This document shows positions 9,531 to 24,462 of a stretch of 64,000 nucleotides of DNA, piece after piece. Below the pieces are notes generated by a model. It was given only the letters and a program-made list of their open reading frames with translations, was not told where the DNA came from and made no database searches. Origin of the DNA: Cerioporus squamosus (lineage: Eukaryota; Basidiomycota; Agaricomycetes; Polyporales; Polyporaceae). Where the stretch lies: positions 186,001 through 250,000 of the forward strand of contig JABYQS010000001.1 of assembly GCA_022592435.1 (NCBI GenBank), written 5' to 3'. How positions within the stretch are numbered: the stretch's first letter is position 1; each line of letters starts with the position of its first letter. A program made the position numbers and the translations under genes.

Positions 9531-12306
9531 TCAGTCGACGCGTTCCTTGGTCCCCATCTCAATCTCCTCCAGTCTCTTGCTCTTCACGCGGCGATGCTGC
9601 TCTGCCATGCCCTTCGCCTGCGCCGCCGCGCCCGCCTTGATCCTCTCCAGCGCAGGCAAGCCAAGGCCCATGCCATGCCGGTGCGCACGGTACCCCGGCC
9701 CATCGTAGTAGATGATGTCCGTCAGGGGCTGCAAGCGCGGCCAGTTGACGTAGTCGATGCCATGGAGGAAAATGAACAGCAGCGAGATCGCAGCGAGCGT
9801 GAACCAGAGCAGGAAGTAGTAGAATAGCGAGTAGTCTGCGCAGTCGGGTGTCAGATGACGTAGCCCCAGAAGAGAGTGTGACCGCTGTAACGCGACGTAC
9901 CGGAGGTGCGGGGGAGGGTGAGCCCTGCGCAGATCATGAACAGCGAGAAAAAGAGGACGTATGGTGGCTGGAATCGGAGGTGGGATGTGAAAGTTGAGTT
10001 AGATCGCGCCATGCGTTCGGAACCTGAAGGTACTCACCGCGCGGACGATGAGCGGTCGAGTGTCGACTACGAGCGTGGATGGGTTCCATCCCCGCCTTGG
10101 CCACCAAGCCCCCGTCATCAAGTCAAACGCATCCTATGTTTGCACATCAGCACCTAGGCCTCGAGGTTGCGACGAATGCGGATGCGTTGATCTCACCTGG
10201 CGGGCGCCGTCGAAGAAGTTATTTTTGAGGTAGCGCATGACTGAGTTCCAGCCATCCTCGAGGAGGCCCTTGCGGGTTCTCTTGCCCGTGCGGGTGAAGT
10301 CGGTCTTGAGGGCACCAGTACCAGAATACGCTATTGAAATGGCGTTCGCGTGATCCGACCACACTGTCATCCGGCAGGCAATGTCTATCAATAGTACGCC
10401 CAGCAGCAGTCTCGACCCGGTACGCACTTTCACGGAAGTCTCGGACCAGGTCCTCGTAGTTGTCAACGGAATCGTTCTCTTGGATCACACGGAGCTCTTT
10501 CAACTGTCGTTCCAGCGTCCACTTCGCGATTGCCGCCTGGGCGACGTTCGTGCGGTCGAGGTTGTCCATGCAGTTCGTCCGAATGACACCGGTCTGAAGC
10601 TTCACTGGCTCAGGTTTATTGGCATCTAGGTGGAAATAACTGGCGTTCCGACTCGGCATCAATATCTTCCCAAGGAAGTGACGTAGTGAAACGAACCCTT
10701 GTCGCATCAGGTCGTCCTCTAACTTGGCAATTAGTACGCTTATACGGTCCCATCGCATGTTCTTGCATTCGTTATGGAAGTCGAAGTACTCATACTTGGT
10801 CTTCGGCATGTTCGCCTTGACAGGGTTCCGGTAAGAGGCATGCAATGCGTGCATCGAGTGCTGACACTTTACCTCAGCAATGTACTTCTCAAACGCCTCC
10901 TTGACAGGTCGTTCATGTCCCTTGTGGTTGACCAAGTTGACCAGACTCTGTTCGCCGTATAAGTTCAGGTTCTCTTGCAGGTGCGCGCGCATCGCGTTGA
11001 TCTGTGCCTGGTCAGCACAGCCGTTGTTGACGATCCGTCAAAAGGACACACCGTATCCTGCAACTCCATGATCTGGACGTCCGGTTTGTATCGGAGCGTG
11101 TTAACCTCTGCCCAGTAAACAGGTATACTTCCGCGAATTTGCACGAAGCTGAGCTGGGTGCCGGACTCATCGCCGACCAGAAGAATCTGTTCGGTCTCGT
11201 TGAAGTTCGCGACATGCCCTTCTGGGTCGATGCCACGACGGAAGTAACGGGTGCCAGCACGATAACGGGACCGCCGACTGATGAGGCAGAGACGTAGCTG
11301 CCAGATGCTAATACGGACTGGCCGGATATCGAACGCTGTGCAGCGAGATGTGTCCGTGAACTCGCTTGACAGAACATAGAATGGGGCAACGCACTGCCGT
11401 AGATGACCGGAAGAATATAGGGACTCAGCTTGCGAAGTCGGTCAGTGCGCCGGTCGACCACGAAGCCCAGTGTATGCACTCACATTTTGGTCCGGATTGG
11501 TGGAAGTGATGTCTATGAATCTACTCTGCAGGTACCTGAAGGACCAATGTCAGCATTCGGTACAGCGGAGAAACTTCCACGCGCACTTGTTCCAAAAGAA
11601 CCTGTCATCCGCCTGTAGAGCGCATGAGTTGCTGTCACAACATGACACAGGTGGCGCACCCACAATCTCCCAGAGCGGCTTGTCACCGTCCTCCTGTAAG
11701 GAGGCCCACTGAGCCTGCAATCTCCTCGTGATGTCCCAGGCATAACTGAAAAAGAAGGTGCCCCCTTGCAGATGTGACCGAACCAGAGCAAGCAAGTGCG
11801 CCTCGACAGCATTTGGTGGCGTCTGCACAGACACGTCCGGGTTCAGGGGAAGGATGTCGTATTCTGTGGCGCGATAGATGTTCTGCCTCATGAGGTGTCC
11901 GCGCAGCTCGCGCCCAGTGATGACGATAATGTACTCCGCTGCATGGCTTGTGAGCGCGGTAGAGAGGGGAGGTGGATGAGGGACGTACACATCGCCAATG
12001 ATATCATCCCGTATATGCCATATATCGTCTTCACGGAGCGTTCGGCAGTGGTAGGAAGCGGGGTATTTGGTGCTATACAAACTGGTTGGGACGTATGTCA
12101 CCACGACAGGGCATTGGACTGACCATTAAGCACAATATCCCCAGAATTCCGGTACACCGTCAGAGACCGGGCCCCAACAGGCTCGACCGGGACGAAAGTA
12201 TACGTCTCATTCCCGTCTATGTACCTGCGAAAACGTCCACGTTAGCGTATGTACAGTATTGGCAGCATGCAGCTCACAGGTTCAGTCTCTGGTGCAAGGG
12301 TTTCAT
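9531..12306 (-). CDS. sac1: SAC1 phosphoinositide phosphatase
   Basis: Dephosphorylates phosphatidylinositol 4-phosphate at the ER and Golgi. Start MKPLHQRLN spliced in frame to [16 protein letters not shown]. Recognised family blocks: [113 protein letters not shown] and the catalytic [15 protein letters not shown] (CX5RT). The C-terminus has two hydrophobic segments ([16 protein letters not shown] and [18 protein letters not shown]) expected to anchor it in the ER membrane, then a short basic cytosolic tail. The active-site loop has Asn where the usual motif has a second Cys (CIDCLDRT); the nucleophile Cys and Arg are kept. It shares a 157-bp divergent promoter with LEA1. Confidence 0.95.
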
Positions 12307-12463
12307 GGTGGTGGTGGGAGCAGGAGGCGGATGACGGATGGCAGAACACGAAACGCCAACGCGCAGGCGGCGCGTACAGCGTGATTGCGCGCCACACGTG
12401 CGCGAGGCCGCCATATTCGGACTCGACTTGCAGGCCCGCTCGCTGTTCGTCCTCCGCGCCGCC
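12307..12463. promoter_or_regulatory. Divergent promoter SAC1/LEA1
   Basis: Only 157 bp separate the two start codons, so both core promoters must lie here or overlap coding sequence. No clear TATA box seen. Confidence 0.5.
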
Positions 12464-13388
12464 ATGAAGCTCACACCCGAGCTCATCCAGTCCGTCCCCT
12501 CCCAGCTCAACCCCCTAAAAGAGCGGCAGCTCGATCTCCGAGGTGCGTTGCGCATGCGCTGCTTCGAATCGCTCACTAGAGTTCTGGCTCACAGGCTACA
12601 CCATCCCCACCATCGAAAATCTTGGTATAACCAAGGTTCGTGCGCGTACTTCGTGTTTCCGTGGTCGTGCGTGCGCTGATAGATATGCGTCTGAACGCCG
12701 TACAGGACCAGCATGATTGTATAGACTTCACAGACAATTCGATCACCGTTCTGGGGAACATCCCCCTCCTCCGCCGCTTGCGCACCATTCTGCTCGCGAA
12801 TAATCGAATAGCCGCAATATCGGCCTCCCTCCATCTCTCCGTGCCCAACCTCACCACCCTTGTCCTCACGAACAACAACATCGCCGAGCTAGGCGACCTC
12901 GAGCCGCTCAAGGATGTCAAGTCTCTCCAGTACTTGTCTCTGCTAGGGAACCCCGTGCGGGAGAAGAAGTGGTATCGGGAGTGGCTAGCATGGCGCATTC
13001 CAAGTCTGAGAGTACTCGACTTCCAGAGGATCCGCGACAAGGTGCGTCTGGAGCCTTTCAGATGTACGTCAATCAGCTTCACTCACGCGACATCGGTGCT
13101 CAGGAGCGGCAAGCTGCAAAAGCCTTGTTCCTCACCGCCGACAACCTCCCGACACAACTCGCGACGACGATCTCGCAGACCGTCTCAACACACTCGTCAA
13201 AACCGCCAGTCACGACCGACGAGCCCAAGCCTGCCCCGCAGGGCAAGGCCGGCCGGCTCATGTCGAAGGAGGAGGCCGACAAGGTGCGCGAGGCTATCGC
13301 GCGCGCGACGTCGGTGGAGGAGATCAGGCGGTTGGAACGCATGCTGAAGGAGGGGTTTTTGCCGGGGATGGATTCTGTTGGCGCATGA
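12464..13388 (+). CDS. lea1: U2 small nuclear ribonucleoprotein A' (Lea1)
   Basis: Leucine-rich-repeat protein that with U2B'' binds U2 snRNA stem-loop IV in the spliceosome. Start MKLTPELIQSVPSQLNPLKE, the conserved N-terminus of the family. After two short introns come GYTIPTIENLGITK and DQHDCIDFTDNSI, then LRRs: LLRRLRTILLANNRIAAI, LTTLVLTNNNIAELGDL, LQYLSLLGNPV, and the LRR cap REWLAWRIPSLRVLDFQRI. A Pro/Thr-rich linker leads to a C-terminal helix (EADKVREAIARATSVEEIRRLERMLKEG). An in-frame upstream reading region exists, but this Met matches the family start. Confidence 0.95.
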
Positions 13389-13558
13389 GCTTGTACGATG
13401 AATGTACCACGTCTTTCTTGTTCTCTGCTATCTCATGTTCGAACACCAACGGGTTCATGGAGAGCTCGATATCCATTCCAAGACCAAAGTGCAAACAACA
13501 GATCGTGACAGCAGAGATTCGTACATAGATATGCAAGCAACACAATTGTTAGCAGTCC

Positions 13559-14392
13559 TTAAAAGATACTCTTGATACCAGCGCCGACGTTACCGATCCA
13601 CAAACCGTGAAAGGCGAGCGCGAGGAAGGCGGTCAAGTTCGCCAGGGAGCTGATGCCGTGAAGTTGAGCGAAGAGCTTGTTCAAAGCCTTCATATCGTCA
13701 GAGACCTATCGATCGAGAAGTCAACCGTACATCCGAAGTAAGAGCGACGACGAAGACATACGCCAGGCTCGTTGTAAGCCTTGCCTTCTTCCTTCTCCAG
13801 CTTGTGACGCTTGAACATGGTCCTATTTTGCCGACTAATGTCAGCGCACCTTTCCTGAAACCGGTATCATAAGGCACTCACTTGCTGGTCAAGGGCCCGA
13901 CGACGAAGTGGTTCGCGAACTGAGACAGAAGCGTGATCACAAGCGCATAAGCCTGCGCAACATCCGCGATAGACGGCTGCAGGTAATGCGTGAGCACGAG
14001 GGGGTGGCTGTATGTCCACAGGCCGAGGAGCCCAGACGACAGCGCTATGCTGATGAGGAAGTAGATGGGGAACGTCCGGTGTTGGAGATTGCCGAACTGT
14101 TGTCTGGGGAGGGTCTTGAAGGCAATGGTTCCTGTGAGAGAGCAGAACCGGTGGTTAGTCTGTGTCCACGAGGAGTCACTAGTCAGGAGTCAGGCTCTTC
14201 GAGGAAGTGCTCACCTCCAATAAACGTCACCCATAGCGCTGAGTTCGCAACGTCAGCATAGAGTTATCTCGAACTGCGCAAACATGGGGACGTACTCATG
14301 CCAAACAACCAAGCATATCCGACCTGGTAGGCCCCCTGTGCGCTGAATAGCGCGGCGAACGAGGACCAGGTGAGCGTAGAGACTTTAGCCAT
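13559..14392 (-). CDS. TMEM205-like (DUF4149) membrane protein
   Basis: Small multi-spanning membrane protein of the TMEM205/DUF4149 family; function in fungi is not established. Start MAKVSTLTWSSFAALFSAQG, then YQVGYAWLFGM, ALWVTFIGG, IAFKTLPRQQFGNLQHRTFPIYF, a second hydrophobic stretch (LISIALSSGLLGLWTYSHPL), QAYALVITLLSQFANHFVVGP, FKRHKLEKEEGKAYNEPGVS and a last hydrophobic segment FLALAFHGLWIGNVG. The order of motifs (charged loop with HKLEKEEGK, four hydrophobic segments) is family-typical. About five exons. Its 3' end faces LEA1 with 170 bp between stops. Confidence 0.85.
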
Positions 14393-14859
14393 GTCGATCG
14401 TGTTTCCTAAGTGCGTTGTGGGATGATCTACAAGCGAGGTCGCCCCAGGGCGTGTTTTATGGGATCTGGGAGGGAAAGACACGCAAGCAGGATGTGGTCC
14501 TGGGAAACCAGTAGGAGAGTCCAGCCAACGTCTAACGGGCCAGAAGCAGGCGTTCCGCAACGCGCGCGAGTCGCGCCAAATCACGCTCACGTGTACGGCC
14601 ACCGCCGTTTCTACATACTCTGAGTCTCATGTGGACTTCCATGCTTCGCGACACAGAGACAAGGGTCACTTGACAAAGACACAACACGATGTAAAGAAAG
14701 CTGTGTGGAGAGATGGATGCGAGAGGAACGGCTGAGGACAAGAATACATTCAGGTATGCGCGACGACTGCTAATACACAACATGATACACTTCCTATGAC
14801 TGGATGCATTGATATCTCGTGGAGTGCGAATGGGCTTAAGACTCTGGGTGCCGCGAGGT
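14393..14859. other. Intergenic, no gene seen
   Basis: About 470 bp holding the promoter of the TMEM205-like gene and the 3' UTR of CSN6. No conserved reading frame recognised. Confidence 0.5.
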
Positions 14860-16207
14860 CTAGTGGAAGCGGTCAAAGTCTGTCGGCCGACCCATCATAC
14901 CTCGCCGCCTGGTACCTCCGCCGCGCTCTTCGCGAGATGTCGTCAGAACGGTGTGCTTGTCCACAAGCTGCGGAGAGGTAAATGGAGGTAAAATCTAGTA
15001 GTGAGAAGAACCGCGTACCTCGTTGAGAATGTTGGCGGACTTGGTGAGGGTAGCGAGATAGGCCGTTAGTTGCACGTCCTCGTACTCGGTGTCGAACTCT
15101 TCCCGGAAACCCTTGTTCTCACTAGCGGGCAGTGACGCAATGAGCGCTGCGAGGGCTCGCAGTGTTGCGTGGTCTTTAGTTGCTGAACCTGATGACAAGC
15201 TGAGAGTGAGCATATAGGCTGACAGTAAAGGGGTACGTCACTGACCTGCGATCACGTCCGAAACGTATTTGGTGAGGAGCATTATGCGGTCGTGAAGCAT
15301 CTTCACGGCCGCCCGCTGTGTTTGTAGATGCGATTCCACTTGGAGGAACTCAGCGGGAGATCAAAGCATAGTTTCTAGAAACTCACGACTGGTGCCGCCT
15401 TCCCCGCCCTTCGCAGTCCAATCTACTGCTATGCGCTCTGCTTCACCGGTCTCGACGGAGTATGGTGCCTCAATAAACACAGAGCGCGACTTGCGATCGC
15501 GCATCTCAATGGTGGGCTCGTACGCCTTCAGCGGCAGCGTCTGTCCTGATGCATCGGCAGCTGTTGCGAATACCGTTGAAGGCTGCATGACAAGGAGGAG
15601 TGGCGTAGAGCTGTACGCAGTGAACTGTACAGGCATTGAGCGCAAGAGTTGTATTGATGTTGGCAAACGCACCTGTTCATGTAGTGCTATGTGGCGAGCT
15701 GATGGACGCTCCGCCACAGTGTACCATCCGATAAATTCCAGCGACGGGAATACTTGCTTGTCTGGAAGACAGAGTCGGCACGATGTTCCCAATGGCTACA
15801 TGCGAACTGCGGGAACTTACAGAGCTCCTTCCTCGTAACAAGGAAGCCTTGGTCAACGGTCACACCATCATCCTCTACAGCAAGCTCGAAGCTGTTCACG
15901 ATCTCAACGTCTCGCCCGTTCTGCGTTCCCAGGAGCGCACCGAGGACTGTATGCAGGATGATCGGTCGGGGCGCATCCGTGACAGGCAGGGGATTACTCA
16001 CTGAAGGGTACGTTTGAGTTCGTCTGCAGCCTCATACGAGTAAGATGCTCCGAGATATTGAGGATAGGTAAGGGATGACTGGTAATTGCGCGTCAGTGGC
16101 TGATAGTGCGCAGAAGACAAGCCAAGGACAGACAGTGCGAGAGACAGACCAGATGTCGTGCTCGAGGGCAAGACAACAGGGAGGTCGTCAGTTTCCATCT
16201 GAGACAT
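14860..16207 (-). CDS. csn6: COP9 signalosome subunit 6 (MPN domain)
   Basis: Subunit of the COP9 signalosome, which removes Nedd8 from cullins. Start MSQMETDDLPVVLPSS. The MPN domain is rebuilt by splicing: SGLSLAL joins HPLPILNISEHLTRMRLQTN, then NVPF joins ILGALLGTQNGRDVEIVNSF, followed by VFPSLEFIGWYTV. The zinc-binding JAMM residues of CSN5 are absent, as expected for CSN6. Further exons give LLLVMQPSTVF, RIAVDWTAKGGEGGTS, KMLHDRIMLLTKYVSDVIAG and a helical C-terminus SANILNE, joined across a 50-bp intron to LVDKHTVLTTSREERGGG and ending RPTDFDRFH. It shares a divergent 233-bp promoter with MCM5. Confidence 0.92.
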
Positions 16208-16440
16208 GGCGGAGGGGTCAAGCCAGAGCAAGCACAGAGAGCAAGAGGAGCAGCCGCAGACTCGAGACACCAAGAGACACTCAAGCAGACACTGCACTGG
16301 CGCCCGTGTACACGGGTAGATGACGACACGTGCCCCGGCGTGTGCCGCGACGCGAACGAGCCTGCCCTGAGGCTCATTTGTGGCTCGCGTCGCGTTCGTC
16401 CTCGGCGACCCAACGCGTGTCTCTCCTCCCCTCCGCCACC
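16208..16440. promoter_or_regulatory. Divergent promoter CSN6/MCM5
   Basis: 233 bp between two start codons on opposite strands; pyrimidine-rich just before the MCM5 ATG. Confidence 0.45.
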
Positions 16441-19341
<2,901 letters not shown>

Positions 19342-19573
19342 TTTCCCTCATGTGTCTAGCTGTCGGTTCTTGTTGTCGGTCTGCTTTCCCGTACACGTCG
19401 TAGACTCTGGTTTGGCTGTATCAACGTCATGTGTAATGTACCACTATTGCATACCATCTGTGTCGGACCTATCCCGCCGACTGCCGACCCGATTGGAGCC
19501 ACAAAAGTTCCAGTGTAATGGAAGATAAAATAGCTGGCAAGAGAGTAAGGGTGTGCTGTATCCTGGACACCCT

Positions 19574-20088
19574 CTACTCGATCGTACGCGGCGTCTGGAT
19601 GTTAGGGTCCAACGTCCGAGGCGGATAGTTCTGTAGAGGTTCCCTGCAACGAGAATCAGCTGCGACGAACGTCCTTAAGCACTATGACTACACCTACGTC
19701 CTAATGTCCCAGACGTCTTCGCTGCTCTTGTGTGTGCGCCGACGTGCCCACCACTCGGCGCGTCGGCGGATCCAGACGTCCCGTTTCTCCTCGGGGTGCA
19801 TGCCCTTCAGGCTCATGCAGAACTTGAACTCCTCCAGCTTAGGAGAGCATGTCGCCATCTCGCCGTACCGATAGAGGGACTTCAGTTGGGAGCCAATCAC
19901 TATGCGTGTCCTCGTTAGCACACATAACCACGATGCGGGTGAGTGACGAGTACAGTACCGTTACACAGTAGGAAGTCATCGAATAACTTCATGCATCCTG
20001 GTATCTCTTCAGGAGTAGGATGTACCTTGCGTAGATAGTCTTCCTCTTGCTTGATGAGCTCAGGATTTGGTGCGTCCTTTTGCGACAT
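19574..20088 (-). CDS. Emi1/DUF3128 small cysteine-containing protein
   Basis: Small protein of the DUF3128 family (yeast Emi1, animal PANTS/C22orf39), about 110 residues. Start MSQKDAPNPELIKQEEDYL, then PGCMKLFDDFLLCNG, spliced to VIGSQLKSLYRYGEMATC, KLEEFKFCMSLKGMHPEE and RRAEWWARRR; a third exon gives EPLQNYPPRTLDPNIQTP and stops at 19574. The four Cys arranged as two spaced pairs (C-x9-C and C-x9-C) resemble twin CX9C-type proteins that go to mitochondria; that location is inference. Its 3' end faces MCM5. Confidence 0.85.
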
Positions 20089-20265
20089 GGTGTACGTCGA
20101 AGTACTCTGCAACCTTCCGCGGAACCTTCCGAGACTCGTCGTTGCGGCGACAACAGAGCGTGGGACTTGGGGAATGGGCGTTTAGATGCCCATACATGGG
20201 TATGTATGGCTCACTGATTCAGACGGAGCTTTCCCGTATAAACAATTAGGCAAAATGCTACTATC

Positions 20266-20347
20266 GCCCGCCTAGCTCAATCGGATAGAGCGTCAGACTC
20301 TTAAGGCGGGTATCTGAAGGCTGCGAGTTCGACCCTCGCGGTGGGCT
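20266..20347 (+). tRNA. tRNA-Lys (CTT) with 8-nt intron
   Basis: Acceptor arm GCCCGCC pairs with GGTGGGC (one G-U pair); D arm TAGCTCAATCGGATAGAGC; anticodon stem TCAGA/TCTGA around CTCTTA, an 8-nt insert AGGCGGGT, then A; T arm GCGAG TTCGACC CTCGC. The insert sits one base 3' of the anticodon, the normal intron site. Discriminator base T at 20347. A T-rich tract (TTATTTTCCTCTTTTT) follows as Pol III terminator. Confidence 0.92.
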
Positions 20348-21667
20348 AGTTATTTTCCTCTTTTTACCGCTTACATTTTCTCATTTGCCGGTGCAGCCAG
20401 GCTAGAATTCTGGCAGTTGATCTATAGGTGTAGCGCAGACCTGACTTGACTGAGTTTCAATTTGACTTACTATATTTGGTAGCAAGTAACTCAAGTAAAC
20501 AATCAGCCACCCGATGTTCGTACTTGAATTCCCGCTTCTTTTCTGTGTGTTTGAGCTCAAAAAAGGGTTAAGGGGTAGACAGAGTATGTACCAACACAAT
20601 GAGGGTATTGGCGTAGGACGGGATTTTGGGCAGGAGGGGGAACAATTCATTCCTGGTCGCACTGCTGATAGATAGGTGCTCAGCACATCATACAAGCTTG
20701 CGAGCCTCTCCTGCATGGCATCGTGCCATAAATCACACCTGAGACTGTACAAATACATGCATAAGAGCTTATGAAGAGGTTTGTTACGCAGGTGAAGCCC
20801 ACAAAAATGCACCAAATCTGCGCGAGCGCGCCCTGTACCGCTGTTGTGCAATTCCCGGCGCGTTAGCGCCGGAAAGAAAAATCCGTCAACCTCCCAAGTA
20901 CCTCAGAAAGACGCAGATAATAGCGTCTAACGTGCCCGAGGTGTCACTGAATTAATTTTCATTGAGGGGAGCCATAGAGAGCCTGCACGGCGTGCGGCCG
21001 TGAATTAATTAAATTAATTTCAATTAATTTCCGAGGCGCCGCTACGCCTATAGCTCAAGTGCCAGAATTCTTTCGCAGAGAGGGTGCAGTCGAACCACCG
21101 TGGGAACGTCGGAATCGATTTGAGTCTGAACTCCCGCCATAGAGAACAACGAGCGTCTGGGCGGTGCATAGCCACTGCACGGGGCGAGCAGCACCCTCTT
21201 GCTCCCTACTTACGCACCTCCGTGTCTCTGAAATTTCTAAGAACTCGCTGGACGTGCAAGGGTAGTACACACCAACGGCTCAAGAAGAGGTTCGGGGTGA
21301 TTAGGTGAGCACGGATGGAGGAAAGCTATCACTCTCGAGCTGCTTTGATCTCCGCCTTCCCACGGGGGCCCCTCAATTACTTTAAAACAACTCCAGCCTG
21401 TGAGTATTCGGAAAGAAGGACTATAAATTCCGCTGAACTAGAGGCTGGTTTGCGAGCCTAGTCACAGCAGTTCAGAGTACTCCTCTAATTCCCTCCTTGA
21501 ATGTCGACGGTACTCTGCTCGCGTTCAACTGGTATCACTGATCTTGGGCAGACAACACGTTAGGGAGATGATCCGGATCCGAATGATACATTGATGAGGG
21601 TGCTGGCTAGTAATACATCATAGAGATTCAGAGACTACGGTGTCCGATGCATCAACCACGTTCCCGC
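20348..21667. other. AT-rich intergenic region with hairpins and TTAATT repeats
   Basis: About 1.3 kb without a supported gene. It contains a Pol III-type T tract after the tRNA, a GC hairpin at 20855-20872, a second short hairpin (GACGC...GCGTC) near 20910-20927, and an AATTAATT-rich block at 20949-21030 that contrasts with the GC-rich surroundings. It also includes the 3' region of the catalase gene. Confidence 0.55.
20855..20872. repeat. Perfect 7-bp GC hairpin, 4-nt loop
   Basis: CCGGCGC, loop GTTA, GCGCCGG, followed by an A-rich run on the plus strand. Could be a structural signal or part of a decayed repeat. Confidence 0.6.
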
Positions 21668-24462
21668 TCAGAAAGCCACTCGCGCCGCCAAACCATCCAG
21701 CTCGCGCTCGTAGCAGCGATGCTTGCTGAGCTCATAGGCGAAGTTAGATATGAAGCCCTTCTCTCCTTGCTTAATCGAGAGTGCGTCCGCGGCAGCCGAA
21801 CCGGCGTCATATTTGCCTGCGGTTACGACACCATAGGAGGTTGTCACGTTGTCGCTGTTAAGGTCAGCCGCGTACTGCACGCCGGGCAGCTGGACAGCCT
21901 CCCGGAGGAAGGCGACAGCTAGGCAATATGTCAGAATCGATCCAGTGTGGCAAAACAAACCGATCCCACATACCCTCTCCGAGAGCCCCGATGGGCTTGA
22001 GGTGTCCGAATGCCTCCCGGACCCAGTGGAGCGTGCGACCGTTCTTCGCCAAAGCCTGAACGTGCTTCGCACCACCGGGGATGATGAGCGCGTCGAACAT
22101 CGTGCTACGTTGCCCCTCGTAGTGGTGGTCGGCGCTGTAGCCGCTCCCGGAGCCAACCTCCTCGCCGGCGGGATACACAGGTCCTCGACGCGGACCGATG
22201 ACCCAGGTGGTCGCCATGCCCGTCTTGAGAGCCGCACGAATGGCCTGGACTTCTCCGAGGTTGAAGCCATCGGCGAGGAGGATAGCGATCCGGCGACCCT
22301 TGATGGTTGGTTCTTTGGGTGCGAACTCGAGCTGCGATAGCCTGATCCCCGTGTGGCCAGGGTTCTCGCGGATGGGGTGCTTCGGGATCTCGCCGCCGAC
22401 GTTGATAGCCACCTGTCTCGCGAGGTTGTGGTCGATACTGTTGAGCAAGCTGGTGTACGTCTTGTAGACGACAGGATCGTCACAGTGGGAGAGCTCGAAC
22501 GACAGCGCATCGACGAGATGGGCCTTCTCGTAGTTGGACAAGGAGTTGTAGAACATCTGCGTCTGCTTCCAGTGCTCCTGGAACTTTGCGCTGCGCACGC
22601 GTTGCTTCATGCCCTCCACCTTCTCTGCGTACCTAGGCGCGGAAGTTAGACAATGAGAAGAGACCTGTGAGAGGGCTAAACGAGCTTACTCCGTGTATCC
22701 GCCTTGGCTCGTAGGCACGGGGGGAGCCAGCTGGCGACGGTTGGGCCAATAGTTGAGGTCCTTGGTGATCCTATGTTGACCCGCGCCGTCACGGTTATGG
22801 TTCAAGACTGGGCAGACAGGACGGTTGATTGGCAACTGCTGCCAGTTGATGCCGAGACGACTGATCTGTGTATCGAAGTAGGAGAAGTTGCGTGCATTGA
22901 GCAAGGGGTCGTTGCTGAAACCGATTCCGGGGACGACGTGCGACGTGCAGAACGCCACTTGCTCTGTCTCCGGGAAGTACTCGTCGACGGTCTTATTCAG
23001 CACCATCTCACCGATGATCTCCACAGGCACCAGCTCCTCAGGCCAGACCTTCGTAGCGTCAAGTATGTCGAAGTCGAAATCATGCTCCTTGGCCTCAGGA
23101 ATGACCTGGATGCCGAAGAACCACTTGGGGAACGCTCCGCTAGTGATAGCTTCTTCGAGGTCCTTGCGATGGAAATCTACAAGCGATAGCGACATAAGTC
23201 GAAAGCCCTCCTGCATACAAGAGGTAGACATACCGGGATCCTGTCCGGCAATCTTGAGTGCCTCGTCCCACACAAGACTGTGCACGCCGAGCTCCGGGAT
23301 CCAGTGGAACTTGACAAAGTGGCGCTCCCCCTTGGCGTTCAGGAGGGTGACTATGGAAGCAAAGTGAGACGCAGAAGCGAGGACTGACGGAAAATTGGCT
23401 CACAAGTGTTCACGCCGAACCCTTGCATCGTGCGGTAGGAACGAGGGATAGCGCGATCTGACATTGTCCACATAACCATATGGGCGGCTGGAAGGAACGA
23501 AACAGTGAGTTATCCGCATGTATGCGGAGGAGACTGCCCTTACACTCAGGTTGAAGTCCGACAAAATCCCAAAAGTTGTTGTGCGCACTCTGCCCTTGAG
23601 GGACCTCGTTGTGAGGCTCGGGCTTGACGGCATGAACGAAATCGGGGAATTTGATACCGTCCTGGATGAAGAAGACAGGTATGTTGTTGCCAACAATGTC
23701 CCAGTTCCCTTCAGACGTATAGAACTTGGTCGCAAACCCGCGCACGTCGCGAACCGTATCCTGAAAAGAGGGTGAGTGTGCGATGGTAGCCACAAAGGCG
23801 AGAATATACGTACAGCGCTGCCACGAGAACCTTGAACTGTACTGAAGCGAACGAATGTGGGGGTGATCCGCGACGGATCCGTAAGGACACCTGCGTAGGT
23901 ATACTTGGACGCCCTGTCATCGTAAACCTGATGTGCGTCGACGGGCATGAGTGTCACTGTATGTAGTCATCCAGACTTGCCACACACCTTGAAATAACCG
24001 TGCGCTCCTGCACCACGCGCGTGAACCACACGCTGAGAAAGGTGTAAGGCAAGTAATCATGTCGAGCCGAAGGTTTACGCACTTCAGGAATGCGCTCATG
24101 GTCGAAACGCATGATCTTCTCGCGAGCGATCTGCAAACACCAACGTATGAGGGCAGGAGAGATAGCGAGGTGACGACCGGGACATACATGATCTTCGAGG
24201 AGACCGGGACCAGGAGACGCGCCATTCGTCACTTGCAACCTTGTCAAGGCTTCTCAGCAACAATCTCGAAAGTTGAATCACACTACGCAGCGACCACATA
24301 CCAGTTGTCCGGGTCAGAGATATGGACACCGAAGTCCGTGGTCATGCCCTTGGTGTCCTCCTTAGCGGGGTCGATAGTGGCTTGCTTGAGGTCAGCGACC
24401 TTGGCCGTCTGGCCAGTCACGGAAGTGAAAGCTTGTTTGACTGTCCCGATGGCAGACGACAT
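21668..24462 (-). CDS. Large-subunit catalase with C-terminal DJ-1/PfpI-like domain
   Basis: Breaks down hydrogen peroxide; clade 2 (large subunit) haem catalase. Start [18 protein letters not shown] at 24462. Exons give the catalytic His block [14 protein letters not shown], the core [18 protein letters not shown] with the catalytic Asn in [68 protein letters not shown], and [16 protein letters not shown]. The C-terminal third carries a flavodoxin-like fold related to DJ-1/PfpI ([33 protein letters not shown]). About eleven exons. Length fits the roughly 700-residue clade. A TATA box lies about 60 bp upstream. No signal peptide is obvious at this start, so it may be intracellular or leaderless. 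Confidence 0.96.

Noticed and set aside
15950..16010. Segment VNPLPVTDAPRPI as part of CSN6
   Set aside because: It is intronic: splicing NVPF directly to ILGALLGTQ gives the conserved CSN6 sequence.
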